From: Xanthomonas arboricola pv. guizotiae
GTDB lineage: Bacteria > Pseudomonadota > Gammaproteobacteria > Xanthomonadales > Xanthomonadaceae
Length of the DNA stretch: 33,580 nt
NCBI RefSeq assembly: GCF_002940205.1
Contig: NZ_MDSK01000045.1
Location: 1 to 33,580 of the forward strand
Reading direction: 5' to 3'
Of this stretch, positions 17,584 to 26,921 are shown piece after piece. The notes below the pieces were generated by a model. The model had not been told where the DNA came from. It did no database searches and saw only the letters and a program-made list of their open reading frames with translations. A program made the translations under genes and the position numbers. Position 1 is the first letter of the stretch. Every line of letters begins with the position of its first letter.

Positions 17584-18387
17584 TCAACCCGCGATGGTAA
17601 AGACAGACCCCGAATCCACCCGGATCCCGGCGCCGTTGATGAAGCTGGCGCGCTCGGAGCACAGGAAGGCGACCGCCGAGGCCACTTCTTCCGGGCGGCC
17701 GCGTCGCTTGAGCACCATGCCGGGACGCTCTTCGTCCAGGAACGATTCGATCGCCTGCTCGAACGTGGTTCCGTTTTCGCTGGCGCGCTTTTGCATCATC
17801 TTGTCGGTCATCGGGGTTGCGATGAAGGCGGGCGACACCGTATTGACCAGCACGTTGTCCGGTCCGTAGGCCTTGGACAAACCCTTGGCCAAGCTCAGAA
17901 TTCCTGCCTTCGATGCGCAATAAGCCAGCTCGTCCACGTAAGGCTGCACTGCGTCTTCCGAGGCGAACAGCACGATCCGGCCCCATTGGTTGCGGCGCAT
18001 CGCGGGAATGGCCTGGCGGCACATGCGCACTGCGCCCATCAGGTTGATGTCCAGCGTTTCGAGCCAGCCGGCGTCGCTGACCTCCAGGAAGTCGCCGGTT
18101 GCGCCGGTGACACCCGCTGCGTTGATGTAGATGTCGGGGTCGCCCAGTTGTTCGCGCACCTGTGTCCAGATGGCGGCGACGTCCTGCTCGCGCGTGACAT
18201 CGCCCTCGATGGCGATGATCTGCCCCAGGCCCGACAGCTCCGCTACTGCCTGGTCGAGCGTGCCGTCCGGAAGATCGGTGATCGCCACGCGCACGCCGGC
18301 TTCGAGCAGCTGCCGCGCAGTCTCCTTGCCCATTCCCGAGTCGCCGCCACTGATGAGGGCGATCCGATGGTTGATTCCGAGATCCAT
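17584..18387 (-). CDS. Short-chain dehydrogenase/reductase (SDR)
   Basis: A 267-residue classical SDR. The N-terminal cofactor motif SGGDSGMGKE (residues 13-22) replaces the usual TGxxxGxG. The NAG-like motif is INAAGVTG (89-96). The catalytic triad is S143, Y156 and K160 (FASEDAV and AYCASKAG). The C-terminal RGRPEEVASAVAFLCSERAS is typical. The substrate is unknown; the group oxidises or reduces sugars, polyols or hydroxy-acyl compounds. The ATG at 18387 has AGGAG 8 nt upstream. It is the last gene of the hydrolase-GMC-SDR operon, 43 bp after the GMC gene. Confidence 0.9.
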   Translation of the reverse strand: MDLGINHRIALISGGDSGMGKETARQLLEAGVRVAITDLPDGTLDQAVAELSGLGQIIAIEGDVTREQDVAAIWTQVREQLGDPDIYINAAGVTGATGDFLEVSDAGWLETLDINLMGAVRMCRQAIPAMRRNQWGRIVLFASEDAVQPYVDELAYCASKAGILSLAKGLSKAYGPDNVLVNTVSPAFIATPMTDKMMQKRASENGTTFEQAIESFLDEERPGMVLKRRGRPEEVASAVAFLCSERASFINGAGIRVDSGSVFTIAG

Positions 18388-18430
18388 GCTGAACTCCTGG
18401 TGGTAGAGAGAGGTGGTGGTAGGCGCGCCA

Positions 18431-19959
18431 CTAGCGGGCGAGAAAGCGCTCCGCCGTGCGCAGGCCAAGTGCCATCTGCGTCAGCGCGGGATTGGCTGCC
18501 AGTGCACTTGGAAAAATCGAGTTGTCGCAGATGTAGAGGTTGGCGATATCGAATGCGCGGCCGTCCGGTCCACCACGGCCTGCTCCGGATCGGTGCCCAT
18601 GCGGCAGGTGCCCAACGTGTGTGCGGAGCGGGCGGCGGCGAAGATGCGTTGCGCACCTGCCGCCTCCCAGATTGCGTGCAGCGATGCGCGCGCGTGGGCG
18701 TCGATCGCGCGTTCGTTGGGTCCGTAGCTGAAGTCGATACGCGCCTTGCGCTGGCCGAAGGCATCGCACTCATCGGACAGGGTCAGCCGGTTGGCGTCCT
18801 GCGGCAGGCATTCGCCGTTGATGCCGATGCCAGCCAGGCGGTTGTAGCGCGCCATGGTCGAGACGAGCTCCCTCCCCCACAGGCCTGCGCCACGTGCCAG
18901 GGTGTTGGCCAGGGTGATCGGCTGCACGCCCAGGCTCTGCACCAGATAGCCTCCGATGAAGTCGGCATTGGCCGGGCGCAGCATGTCTTCGGTGATCAGC
19001 GACGAGGGGTAGCCACGGTTCATGCGCATGTCCGCGTCGAACTCTCCCCACACCTGGGTGGCCACATGTGCCATGAAATTGCGCCCGACCTGACCGCTGG
19101 AGTTGGCCAGCCCCAGGTTGAGCAGCAAGCGCGGTGTTTCCACGCCGCCTGCGCACAGGAACAGGCTTGCGCAACGCTGGCGCAGTTCGCGTCCGTCCTG
19201 TTGATAGACCACCGCGCTGACCATGCCACGGGCGTCGCGCTCGATGTCGATGACTCGGCAACCGGGTCGCAACTGGGCACCGTGCGCGCGCGCCAACGGC
19301 AGCCAGGTGGTATCGACGCTCACCTTGGCGCCATTGCTGCAACCTTGATGACAGGCGCCGCAGTTGTTGCAGGCCGCGCGCATGCCGTAGTGCGGCTGCG
19401 CATGCGCCCTGGTCACCAACGCGGCAGGCGCATCGGTGGCGGTGATGCCGAGCGTGCGGCAACCGCGCTCCATCGCGTTGGCCGAGGCATTGCGCTGCGG
19501 CGGCGCATAGGCGTAGCTGCGCTCGGGATCCCATGGATAGTGCGCCGGCCCGGAGACGCCGATGAAGTCCTCGACGCGGCGGATATAGGACAGCAACTCT
19601 TCATGCGCGATCGGCCAGTCCATGCCGCGCTGCCCGGTGTGCGTCGACAGGCTCAGATCGCGCTTGTCCGGACGCGGGCAGAAGGCGCCCCAGTGCAGGG
19701 TCGAACCACCCAGGCCAGAACCGGAATTGTTGGCGCCGAATGCAGTGGGCGTCTGCCCGCCGCTCAGGCGCTCCTCCATCCAGTAGATGCCGGTGGTCAG
19801 TTCATCGGGCAGATGGGACGCAGGGCTGAAGGCCGCACCCGCCTCCAGCACCACCACCGACAGACCTGCCTGTGCAAGCCGTGCGGCCAGCGGGCCGCCG
19901 CCTGCCCCGCTGCCTACCACCACCACATCGACTGCAGCGTCGTGAATGCCCGGGCTCAT
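18431..19959 (-). pseudogene. GMC-family FAD oxidoreductase, interrupted by a one-base frameshift
   Basis: From ATG 19959 about 463 codons encode a GMC-type flavoenzyme related to gluconate/sorbose dehydrogenase large subunits. The FAD motif is VVVVGSGAGGGPLAARLAQA (G16-x-G18-x-x-G21). ACNNCGACHQGCSNGAK and the late TLGTCRMGTDPEQAVVD follow. After VVD the frame runs into RTAAHSISP and stops at 18481. A shift of one base gives PDGRAFDIANLYICDNSIFP and NPALTQMALGLRTAERFLAR, the expected catalytic C-terminus, ending at 18431. The lesion lies at about 18565-18570, where GAC-CGG-AC should be GAC-CCG-GAC: one C lost from a C-run. It may be a true mutation or a sequencing error. The ATG overlaps the upstream TGA. 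Confidence 0.85.
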
Positions 19960-21314
19960 CGCAGGCCTTCGGCGGGAAGCTGCCAGGCTTCCTGCCGGTC
20001 GGCTGCGGTGTGCTGATAGCCCAGGCTGTCGATACCGACACCGCCCACCGCAAAGCCGTCGTATCCCAATGCGGCCATCGTGGCGGGAAGGCTGACCCAG
20101 GTCCGCACGGCTTCGGCGCGCACGTCCTCGAACCAGTGCGCCAGCTGCGCTGCGTCCAGCCCATGCGCCGGGCAATCGCCAGCCGTCGCGCGCGACACCT
20201 CGCGCAGCCAATGGTCCTGAGTTTCCGCAGGCAGGCCAGCGAAGCCATTGCTCAGCGCGTCGAGCGTGTCGAGCCCCAGCGGCATCGCCAGCCGATCGGC
20301 TGGCAACGCGGCATGGCGCCAACCATCTCCTGCGCCTTCGGCAAGCTGGACGTCGATCCGACGTGCAATCGCGCGCGCATCGCTGGCGCCATCCAATACA
20401 CGCGCAACCACTGCGCCGAGTATCTCCAGTTGATGCTGACTCAGCACGCCTTGCGCATCTGCGGCTGGGCCGGCATGCCGGCTGAGCAGCAGCTTGCGCA
20501 TGCGCGGGGCAACCCGGTCTGCATTGAGCAGCCTGACGAAGTCATCGGGCAGGCACGTGTCCATGCTGCGCTCCACATGCGCTGCGATCAGCTGGGCCAG
20601 GTGTTGCGGTTGTTCGTAGGGGATCAGGTGCGCGGCATCGGCCACGACGGCGAGGCGCGCATCGTGATAATGCGGCGCGTTCAGCGTTGTTTGCGCGGCT
20701 TCGCCGAGGTCGCCATCCTCACTGCCGGCGAGGATCAACGCCGGCACGTGCATGCAGCCGGCCTGGGCACTGCAGTCCTCACGACTGGCGTGCGCAAGCC
20801 AGGCGATCCATGCTTTTGCACTGGTTCGCAGCGCATCGTTTACAGCCGCGTCCCTCACAGGCTCAGGCAACTTCGCAGCACAGTTGTCGTCGATGAACTG
20901 CTCGGCTTCTTGTCGGGTGGGATGGCCCTTTTCGAACCAGGCCAGCATGGTCTGTCGGCGTGACTCCTCCATCGGCTCCGGCGCCGGCGGCGACGCCGCG
21001 ACCAGGATCACGCCGGCCAGGCCGGCGAGCCCGGCCACGCCCTCGCGCGCCTGCGCCGCTGCCAGGGTGGCGATCTTTCCGCCCATGCTGTGTCCGACCG
21101 CAAACCAGCAGGTCGGTTGCCGCCGGACCACTTCTCCGACAAACCAGGCCACCAGTGCGGCGGTGTCGACCTGCTGCAGCGGCGGCGCGTCTCCGAAGCC
21201 GGGAATATCGAGTGCCACACAATCGAAACGCGCCTCCAGTCGCTGGATCACGCCAGACCACTCGTTGCTGCTGGACCCAAGGGCGTGCAGGAAGAACAGC
21301 GTGGGCTTGGCCAT
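19956..21314 (-). CDS. Alpha/beta hydrolase fused to a GMC small-subunit-like domain
   Basis: A 452-residue protein with two parts. Residues 1-250 are an alpha/beta hydrolase: oxyanion segment FFLHALGSS, nucleophile S76 in VGHSMGGK, acid D200 in LAGSEDGD and H229 in DAAHLIPYEQP. Residues about 290-452 begin LSQHQLEILGAVVARVLDG and end with FEDVRAEAVRTWVSLPATMA and LGYDGFAVGG. They resemble the 'gluconate 2-dehydrogenase subunit 3' family, the small partner of GMC dehydrogenases. The GMC gene follows with a 4-nt ATGA overlap, which supports that reading. There is no Tat or Sec signal, so it is probably cytoplasmic. The ATG at 21314 starts exactly at the first hydrolase strand (MAKPTLFFLH), with a GGAGAGAGG run upstream. 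Confidence 0.85.
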   Translation of the reverse strand: MAKPTLFFLHALGSSSNEWSGVIQRLEARFDCVALDIPGFGDAPPLQQVDTAALVAWFVGEVVRRQPTCWFAVGHSMGGKIATLAAAQAREGVAGLAGLAGVILVAASPPAPEPMEESRRQTMLAWFEKGHPTRQEAEQFIDDNCAAKLPEPVRDAAVNDALRTSAKAWIAWLAHASREDCSAQAGCMHVPALILAGSEDGDLGEAAQTTLNAPHYHDARLAVVADAAHLIPYEQPQHLAQLIAAHVERSMDTCLPDDFVRLLNADRVAPRMRKLLLSRHAGPAADAQGVLSQHQLEILGAVVARVLDGASDARAIARRIDVQLAEGAGDGWRHAALPADRLAMPLGLDTLDALSNGFAGLPAETQDHWLREVSRATAGDCPAHGLDAAQLAHWFEDVRAEAVRTWVSLPATMAALGYDGFAVGGVGIDSLGYQHTAADRQEAWQLPAEGLR

Positions 21315-21595
21315 GTAACACCTCTCTCCATCAGGCGCGCATGATGACCGGCGCTTTGTCCATGCCTCGTGCAGATGAGTCCGACATCGTGTGACGACGT
21401 GAGGCGTGGCGCTTGTCCGCGAACACCGCCTGTCGCATTCCGATCGGCATGCCTGCAAGGGGGCAGATCAGCGTCACACATGCGGCCTTGTCGCACGCCC
21501 TATCTGTCAGCGTGCCGCTGCAACTGCATCGGGTTCAGCGGATAAGCGTGTGCACCTGCATCGCTCGCCCGATGGCTTCAATGGACCACGACACC

Positions 21596-22240
21596 TCACA
21601 CCAGGTCGCGATAATCCTGCAGGATCACCATCACCAACTGGCTGCGCGAGCGCACGTCGAGCTTGTTGAACAGCTGCTGGAAGGTCGCCTTGATGGCGCT
21701 TTCCGAACTGCCGAGCTGGCGCGCGATCAACTTGTTGGACTGCCCGCGCAGCAGGCCACGCAGCACTTCGCGCTCACGGTCGGTGAAACTGGGCCGGCTT
21801 TCCTGGGTGCCCTGTGCGACCAGCGATTGCAGATAACGCTGGTCGATCAGCACCCGGCCCATCGCCACCGCATGGATGCTGTCGATCAGTTCATCGGTGG
21901 AGACATCCTTGCGGCAGATACCGGACACCCCGAGCCGGATCAAGGCAAGTGCATCGCGCTCGGGCAGGCCGGCGGTAACGACCAGCGTGGCCGGACGGCG
22001 CGCCTGCCCGGCCTGGCGCCGCATGTAGTCCAGCGCGTTGTACTCGCCCATGTCGTAGTCAAGGATGACCACGTCCGGCATCAGCGAGGCGATCTGTACG
22101 ATGGCCTGCGCCAATGCGCCGGACTGCCCGACCACCTCGAAGCGGGCGTCGGCACCGAGCAGGCGCAGCAGGCCCTCGCGGAACAGCGTGTGGTCGTCCA
22201 GCAGGTAGAGGCGCACCGGTGCGCGCCGCGACTCATCCAT
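21596..22240 (-). CDS. NarL/FixJ-type response regulator
   Basis: A 214-residue regulator. The receiver domain has DDHTLFREGLLRLLG, phospho-acceptor D61 (VVILDYDMGEY) and the conserved Lys in GICRKDVSTDEL. The LuxR-type DNA-binding domain (about 145-205) contains TDREREVLRGLLRGQSNKLI and SSESAIKATFQQLFNKLDV. The ATG at 22240 overlaps the kinase gene's stop by 8 nt (kinase TGA at 22233-22235), showing coupled translation of the pair. A start five codons upstream is possible. The likely target is the divergent bestrophin/USP operon or its own promoter; no binding site was identified. Confidence 0.88.
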   Translation of the reverse strand: MDESRRAPVRLYLLDDHTLFREGLLRLLGADARFEVVGQSGALAQAIVQIASLMPDVVILDYDMGEYNALDYMRRQAGQARRPATLVVTAGLPERDALALIRLGVSGICRKDVSTDELIDSIHAVAMGRVLIDQRYLQSLVAQGTQESRPSFTDREREVLRGLLRGQSNKLIARQLGSSESAIKATFQQLFNKLDVRSRSQLVMVILQDYRDLV

Positions 22241-23672
22241 CCAGCGCCTCCGCATATGGAGCGTGCGCCAGCGGCAGATGCAGCTCGAAACAGGCGCCTT
22301 CGCCGCCGGGCGCGTAACGCAGCAGACCGCCCTGGTTGGCCATCAGCGCACGCGAGATGTACAGCCCCAGCCCGGAACCGTCGCTGTCGCTGCGGAACGG
22401 CTGGAACAGGCGGCCCGGCTCGATGATGCCGGGCCCGGTGTCGCGCACGCCCAGCACTGCGCGCTCCTGCTCCAGGCGCGCACTGACGATCAACTGGCGA
22501 CGTTGCGGTGGCAGCGCCTGCACCGAGCGTAGCGAATTGCGCGCCAGATTGAGCAGCACCTGCAGCAATGCATGGCGGTCGCCGTGCACCGAGGGGAAGT
22601 CGGCCGGGATCTGGATCACCAGTTGGCCCTCGACGTCCTCCCAGTCCGAACGGATGATCACATCCAGCTCGCTGCACAGCGTCTGCAGCCGCGTTTCATG
22701 CGCGTCGTCGGGCAGCTGCCGACGCAGGTTGAAGGACGCCAGCTCCATCAATGCCGCCACCAGGCTACGCAACGCGGCCAGATCCGGATCAGCGCCAATG
22801 GCCGGATGCCGCGCCAGGTTGGAGGTGACCACGCCCGCCGCCGAACACAGGTTGCGGATCTCGTGCGACACCGCGCCGGCCAGCAGGCGATTGTTCTTCA
22901 GCACATCGTCGAAGTGCGCAGATTCGCGCGCGCGCACTTCCTCGCTGGTATCGACCAGGATGGCGGCCAGGTGACGCTCGGCGCTGTCTTCGTAGACCGA
23001 GAACCAGGTGGTGGCCGGGAAGCGGCTGCCATCGCTGCGGCAGCCCCAGGTGCTGGCGGAGGTGCGCATGCCATCCAGGTTGGCGCTCATGCTCAGCGCA
23101 TCGTCCAGCAGCGGCAGGAACTCGCGCACCGCGCGGCCTTCCAGCCCGCCCTCCTCGGCCATGTCCAGGATCTCGTGCGCGGCGCGATTGGCCGCCACGA
23201 TGCGGCCGTCGCCGGCCACGGTCAGCAAGGCCGCCGGGCTGCTCTCGGCAAGCAGCCGCAATTGCCGCTCCAGCCGCCGGCGCAGCCGCTGTTCGGCACG
23301 TAGCTGCACGTAATGGGCCAGGATCACCCGGCGGGTGCGGCTGATTTCGGCCACGAGCAGCCCGCAGCCGGCATAGGCAATCGTCGCCATGAAAAAGCGC
23401 AGTGCCTGTTCGACCAGGGTCTCGTCGGTGACGAACAGGCCGCGCAGCACCGCGCAGGCGATCGCGGCGATGACGATATCGCGCCGCGACAACACCGTGG
23501 CCGCCAGCACCACCGGCAGGATGTACAGCAGCCCCAGCGATACGCCCAGGTGCGAGTACCACTCCGCCCACACCAGCGAGGCCAGCATCGCCAGCGACGC
23601 CCACAGTGTCGGGCCGCGATTGAGCTTGACCACCTGCCCGCGCCACTTGAATGGCAGTCTCAGTCTGTCCAT
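22233..23672 (-). CDS. Membrane-bound PAS sensor histidine kinase
   Basis: A 479-residue kinase. About four hydrophobic helices occupy residues 22-110, with almost no periplasmic loop, followed by a basic coiled segment (RTRRVILAHYVQLRAEQRLR). A PAS domain (about 141-245) begins LAESSPAALLTVAGDGRIVA. The phospho-acceptor is H270 in AGAVSHEIRNLCSAAG. A HATPase domain (about 370-470) has the N box LLNLARNSLRSVQA, G1 DTGPGI and G2 GSGLGLYISRAL. It is a FixL-like kinase class, which commonly partners NarL-fold regulators. The membrane-embedded sensor suggests detection of a membrane or small hydrophobic signal. It is divergent from the bestrophin gene with 184 bp between. Confidence 0.9.
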   Translation of the reverse strand: MDRLRLPFKWRGQVVKLNRGPTLWASLAMLASLVWAEWYSHLGVSLGLLYILPVVLAATVLSRRDIVIAAIACAVLRGLFVTDETLVEQALRFFMATIAYAGCGLLVAEISRTRRVILAHYVQLRAEQRLRRRLERQLRLLAESSPAALLTVAGDGRIVAANRAAHEILDMAEEGGLEGRAVREFLPLLDDALSMSANLDGMRTSASTWGCRSDGSRFPATTWFSVYEDSAERHLAAILVDTSEEVRARESAHFDDVLKNNRLLAGAVSHEIRNLCSAAGVVTSNLARHPAIGADPDLAALRSLVAALMELASFNLRRQLPDDAHETRLQTLCSELDVIIRSDWEDVEGQLVIQIPADFPSVHGDRHALLQVLLNLARNSLRSVQALPPQRRQLIVSARLEQERAVLGVRDTGPGIIEPGRLFQPFRSDSDGSGLGLYISRALMANQGGLLRYAPGGEGACFELHLPLAHAPYAEALDG

Positions 23673-23856
23673 TGCCTACCCATGCACCTGCGCTGCAACG
23701 CCGCTCCTTTGTTGCGGTGGTTGATGCCACAGCATCGTGGCCAGGGCTGCGGATTTCACCCTATCGAAAGATAGCCCGGCCGCATCGTTCGGACGGTGCG
23801 TGCACTGTCCAACGCTGGCGCAAGGATGGCAGACACGACCGTGGAGGCTGGGTGTA

Positions 23857-24798
23857 ATGCATCCACCCCACGTCGATGCTGCCTCTCCCATGATCACCCG
23901 CGATACGTTCCCGTTACGACGCATCTGGCCCAAGACCTACAAGCGCCTGCTGGTGTTGCTGGCGTTTGACTGCGCTGTGGCCGTGCTCTACACCTTCTTC
24001 GGCTGGCAGTGGCTGTCGATCGAAGCCTTGCCGCTGGCCCAGCTCGGCTCGGCGCTCACCATTTTCCTGGCGTTCCGCGCCAATGCGGCCTATGGCCGCT
24101 GGTGGGAGGCGCGGCAACTCTGGGGCGCGCTGGTGAACACCTCGCGCGCTATCGCACGCCAGGCCCTGACCGCGCTGGATGTGGACCCGGCCGACCCGCG
24201 CCAGGCCGCACTGCGCGACGATATCGTGGTGCACCAGGTCGCCTTCGTGCACGCCTTGCGCTGCCATCTGCGTCGCCAGAACCCGTTCCCCGAGCTGGCC
24301 GGGCTGCTCGGCCAGGCACGCGCCGACGACCTGCGCGGCTACGCCAACATCCCCAACGCGCTGACCCTGCGGCTGGGCCAGCAACTGCAGCAGGCGCGCG
24401 ACTGGGGCATGCTCGACAGCCTGCGCTGGTCGTCGCTGGACGCCAACCTCACCACGCTGGCCAATATCCAGGGCGCCTGCGAACGCATCAAGAACACCCC
24501 GCTGCCGCGGCAGTTCTCCTCGCTGCCGCGCACCCTGGTGAACATGTATTGCTGGCTGGTGCCGCTGGGCCTGATCGCCGGCATGGGCCTGGCCATGCCG
24601 ATCGCCTCGGTGCTGATCAGCTTCACCCTGATCGCCATCGACAGCGCCAGCAGCGCCATCGAAGACCCGTTCGAGAACACCGTGCACGACACCCCGATGA
24701 CCGCGCTGTCGCGCGGCATCGAACTCACCCTGCGCGAAATGCTGGGCCAGCGCGTACCGCTGCGCGAAGTGCGCGCCATCGACGGTTTCATCTACTGA
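23857..24798 (+). CDS. Bestrophin-family anion channel
   Basis: A 313-residue inner-membrane protein of the bestrophin/YneE (UPF0187) family, pentameric ion channels. It contains MITRDTFPLRRIWPKTYKRL near the N-terminus and LTIFLAFRANAAYGRWWEAR, with the family's FR-N-xxYxRWWE signature. VNMYCWLVPLGLIAGMG and the late SSAIEDPFENTVHDTPM cover the conserved acidic segment that lines the intracellular cavity. Four membrane helices are expected. The ATG at 23857 is chosen because GGAGG lies 9 nt upstream; the internal ATG at 23890 has no ribosome site. The USP gene follows after 14 bp. Confidence 0.92.
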   Translation: MHPPHVDAASPMITRDTFPLRRIWPKTYKRLLVLLAFDCAVAVLYTFFGWQWLSIEALPLAQLGSALTIFLAFRANAAYGRWWEARQLWGALVNTSRAIARQALTALDVDPADPRQAALRDDIVVHQVAFVHALRCHLRRQNPFPELAGLLGQARADDLRGYANIPNALTLRLGQQLQQARDWGMLDSLRWSSLDANLTTLANIQGACERIKNTPLPRQFSSLPRTLVNMYCWLVPLGLIAGMGLAMPIASVLISFTLIAIDSASSAIEDPFENTVHDTPMTALSRGIELTLREMLGQRVPLREVRAIDGFIY

Positions 24799-24812
24799 CC
24801 ACGGAGCCAGCC

Positions 24813-25727
24813 ATGCAGACCACCCCCACCCACCTGATCTTTGCCACCAATTTTTCCGAGACCTGCCATGCCGCCATCCCGACCGTGGCGCAACTGGTGG
24901 ACCGCCTGCGCGCACGCCTGACCATCCTGCACGTGCACGCCAAGGGGAAGCGTGCGCAGGCCCAGCAGTCGCTGGATGCGTTCTTTGCCGAGGCTTCCAA
25001 CTACCCGGGCTGCGAGCGTGCACTTGCCGGCGGCCCCGCCGCTGCCGGCATCGTCTCGTTCTGCCGCAGCCGCGACGACGCGCTGCTGATCATGCCGCCG
25101 TCCGAGCGCACCGGCCTGCCGCGCCCGCTGCATGTGTCGCTGCGCGCGCGCGTGCTGCAGCGCGTGGCCACGCCGATGCTCACCCTGCCCTACGCCGATG
25201 CGATCCCGCGCGATGGCGCCGTCGGCGGCCACGTCGCCTGCTGGATCACCGGCCGCGAAACCAGCCTGGAATCGCTGCGCGATGCGGCCGCCCTGGCGCG
25301 TCGCCGCGGCGCCGACCTGCATCTGCTGCACGTCGTGCCGGAAATCAGCGAAGGCCTGCTGGTGGACAGCCTGTTCAACGACAAGCCGCTGAGCGAAGAC
25401 GCGGCCGCCAGCTGGCTCGGCGACCTGGTCCAGCAACTGCCCGACGAGGACCTGCGCGTGCGCATCCACGTGGCCGTCGGCAATCCGCGGCGCGAGATCG
25501 CCGGCCTGCTCAAACGCGCCTGCGCCGATGTGCTGGTGGTCGAACACGACGCCGTCGTCCGCCGGGGCGTCTGGCGCTCCTCGCTGCAGTCGGCGCTGGC
25601 AAAAACGCCGTGCGTGCTGATCTGCCTGCCGCCGCCCCATCTGCGCCGCCCGCTCCTGGGCGCTTGTGCCGACCAAGCCGACGCCGCGTCCGGCCGCCGC
25701 CTGGCCAGGCGGATGTTGCGCGTGTGA
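24813..25727 (+). CDS. Tandem universal stress protein (UspA-type)
   Basis: A 304-residue cytoplasmic protein with two UspA-like domains. The first (about 1-128) starts HLIFATNFSETCHAAIPTVA and ends TPMLTLPYAD. The second (about 140-275) contains RRGADLHLLHVVPEISEG, then ACADVLVVEHDAVVRRGVWR and TPCVLICLP. The ATP-binding G-x2-G-x9-G-S/T motif is imperfect in both halves, so nucleotide binding is doubtful. The ATG at 24813 follows GGAG. It is almost certainly cotranscribed with the bestrophin gene, coupling a channel to a stress-response protein. The last 25 residues are Arg-rich and disordered. Confidence 0.9.
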   Translation: MQTTPTHLIFATNFSETCHAAIPTVAQLVDRLRARLTILHVHAKGKRAQAQQSLDAFFAEASNYPGCERALAGGPAAAGIVSFCRSRDDALLIMPPSERTGLPRPLHVSLRARVLQRVATPMLTLPYADAIPRDGAVGGHVACWITGRETSLESLRDAAALARRRGADLHLLHVVPEISEGLLVDSLFNDKPLSEDAAASWLGDLVQQLPDEDLRVRIHVAVGNPRREIAGLLKRACADVLVVEHDAVVRRGVWRSSLQSALAKTPCVLICLPPPHLRRPLLGACADQADAASGRRLARRMLRV

Positions 25728-26077
25728 GCGAACCGAGTGCTCGGCGCGCGGCTGGCCCGGCATCTGCAGCCGTGAGCTGTGCAAGCGGGCCTTGCCTCAT
25801 CGCGGCATGCATCCCTGAGCGCGAGGCGGTTTACCGACGTCATGACCCGGCGGCACGTTCCCGAACCAGCGTATTCGAGGACGCGCAAGCGCGCCTGCCA
25901 TCGATGCGTTGATCGGTTTATCGACCAGGCGCTTTCGCAGCGCTGTCTGCACCTCGGTGGTGGATCTGTCCAGGCGATAACGCGTCCACGCTGGTCGCTG
26001 CGCAGGCTGGCGCGCCCAAGCCGGACGCAGCGCCCTACCCCTTCAACACAAGCCACCCATCCGGATACCTGTCGCAT
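25728..26077. other. Intergenic stretch after the USP gene
   Basis: 350 bp with no supported gene. The short open frames have no ribosome site or recognisable domain. It contains an inward-pointing KOPS octamer, CCCTACCC (26033-26040). Confidence 0.4.
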
Positions 26078-26359
26078 ATGACGTCCACGCAGGCGCGCAC
26101 CTTCGGGGCAGCCAGGCGCCTGGACATGTGCACTACCCACAGCGCCGGCTCCGTGGCAGCGCTGGTGCCTCATCGCACCGGCTCGCCACGCGCGAACTGG
26201 TCCCCTGCGATCGACTGCTGGCTGGCCTACGACATGCGCCCGATGATGGCCGGCATCCAGACCCACGGCATGCGGGCGGCCGCCGGCACGGTGGAAAAAC
26301 TGCAGGCCATGCCGGGGCGTCCGTTGCGCACTTCCCGCAAAAAAGCAGCCGCGCCGTAA
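26078..26359 (+). CDS. Possible small hypothetical protein
   Basis: A 93-codon frame. The second half (RANWSPAIDCWLAYDMRPMM through RKKAAAP) has strongly GC-biased third positions and a Lys/Ala-rich tail like real genes of this genome. The first 35 codons look random and there is no good Shine-Dalgarno sequence. It could be a small protein with a start further in, or the tail of a decayed gene. No family was recognised. Confidence 0.3.
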   Translation: MTSTQARTFGAARRLDMCTTHSAGSVAALVPHRTGSPRANWSPAIDCWLAYDMRPMMAGIQTHGMRAAAGTVEKLQAMPGRPLRTSRKKAAAP

Positions 26360-26439
26360 CCTCGCTTGTTACAGGCTGATCACACGTGCTCCCATCCACG
26401 ACAACTCGCCGAGCGCCTCGTGCGGGTGAAGCAGTCCGC

Positions 26440-26757
26440 TTATCGCGCTGCGTCCTTGTTCACCTGGGCGCGCGCGAGCGCGCTGGCAGATATCAGCAGG
26501 TCCGGCAGCTCCTGGCGAAACGCCTCGGATTGCCCGGCACGCAAGACTGCATGAAAGCTCGCGTTGTCGAACACCGGCCTGCCCTGCAGGAAGAAGCCAT
26601 CACGGCCTTGCACGATGAAATGGAAACACGCCTGCCAGCGCGGGTCCGGGCTGGCCGACAACTGCACCACGACCTCGCTGCCGGCAGATGCTGTAGTTGC
26701 CGGGGTGACCGTGATCGTTCGCGCGGTGATCTGGTGACTGCTGTTCATGGCGGACAT
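26440..26757 (-). CDS. Small hypothetical protein
   Basis: A 105-residue frame from ATG 26757 (MSAMNSSHQITARTITVTPA); the ATG at 26748 is an alternative. Codon use is typical of the genome, with high GC3 throughout, for example in FHFIVQGRDGFFLQGRPVFD and LRAGQSEAFRQELPDLL. No signal peptide, membrane helix or known motif is seen. The beta-rich pattern suggests a small globular domain. Its 5' side faces a divergent region containing two plus-strand terminators. Confidence 0.6.
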   Translation of the reverse strand: MSAMNSSHQITARTITVTPATTASAGSEVVVQLSASPDPRWQACFHFIVQGRDGFFLQGRPVFDNASFHAVLRAGQSEAFRQELPDLLISASALARAQVNKDAAR

Positions 26758-26899
26758 GATCACGCCTGGGGCGTGGTGGCGGAGTGAGTCGTTGCTGGCG
26801 CGACATGCTATCCGGAACGGACGCACCGGCCGGCCGACGTGTCGAGAAGCCAGCCAGCGCCACGCCTGGCATCAGCGCCGATTGGGGCCGAACGTTGCC

Positions 26900-26921
26900 A
26901 CCGCGATGGCGCGGTTTTTTT
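26900..26921 (+). terminator. Strong intrinsic terminator
   Basis: ACCGCG, loop ATGG, CGCGGT (26900-26915) followed by an unbroken T-run to 26921. A textbook rho-independent terminator on the plus strand with no annotated gene upstream. Confidence 0.8.

Noticed and set aside
17548..20016. An 822-codon plus-strand frame opposite the SDR and GMC genes
   Set aside because: Mirror frame of real minus-strand genes; no domain, and it runs across two genes with clear motifs on the other strand.
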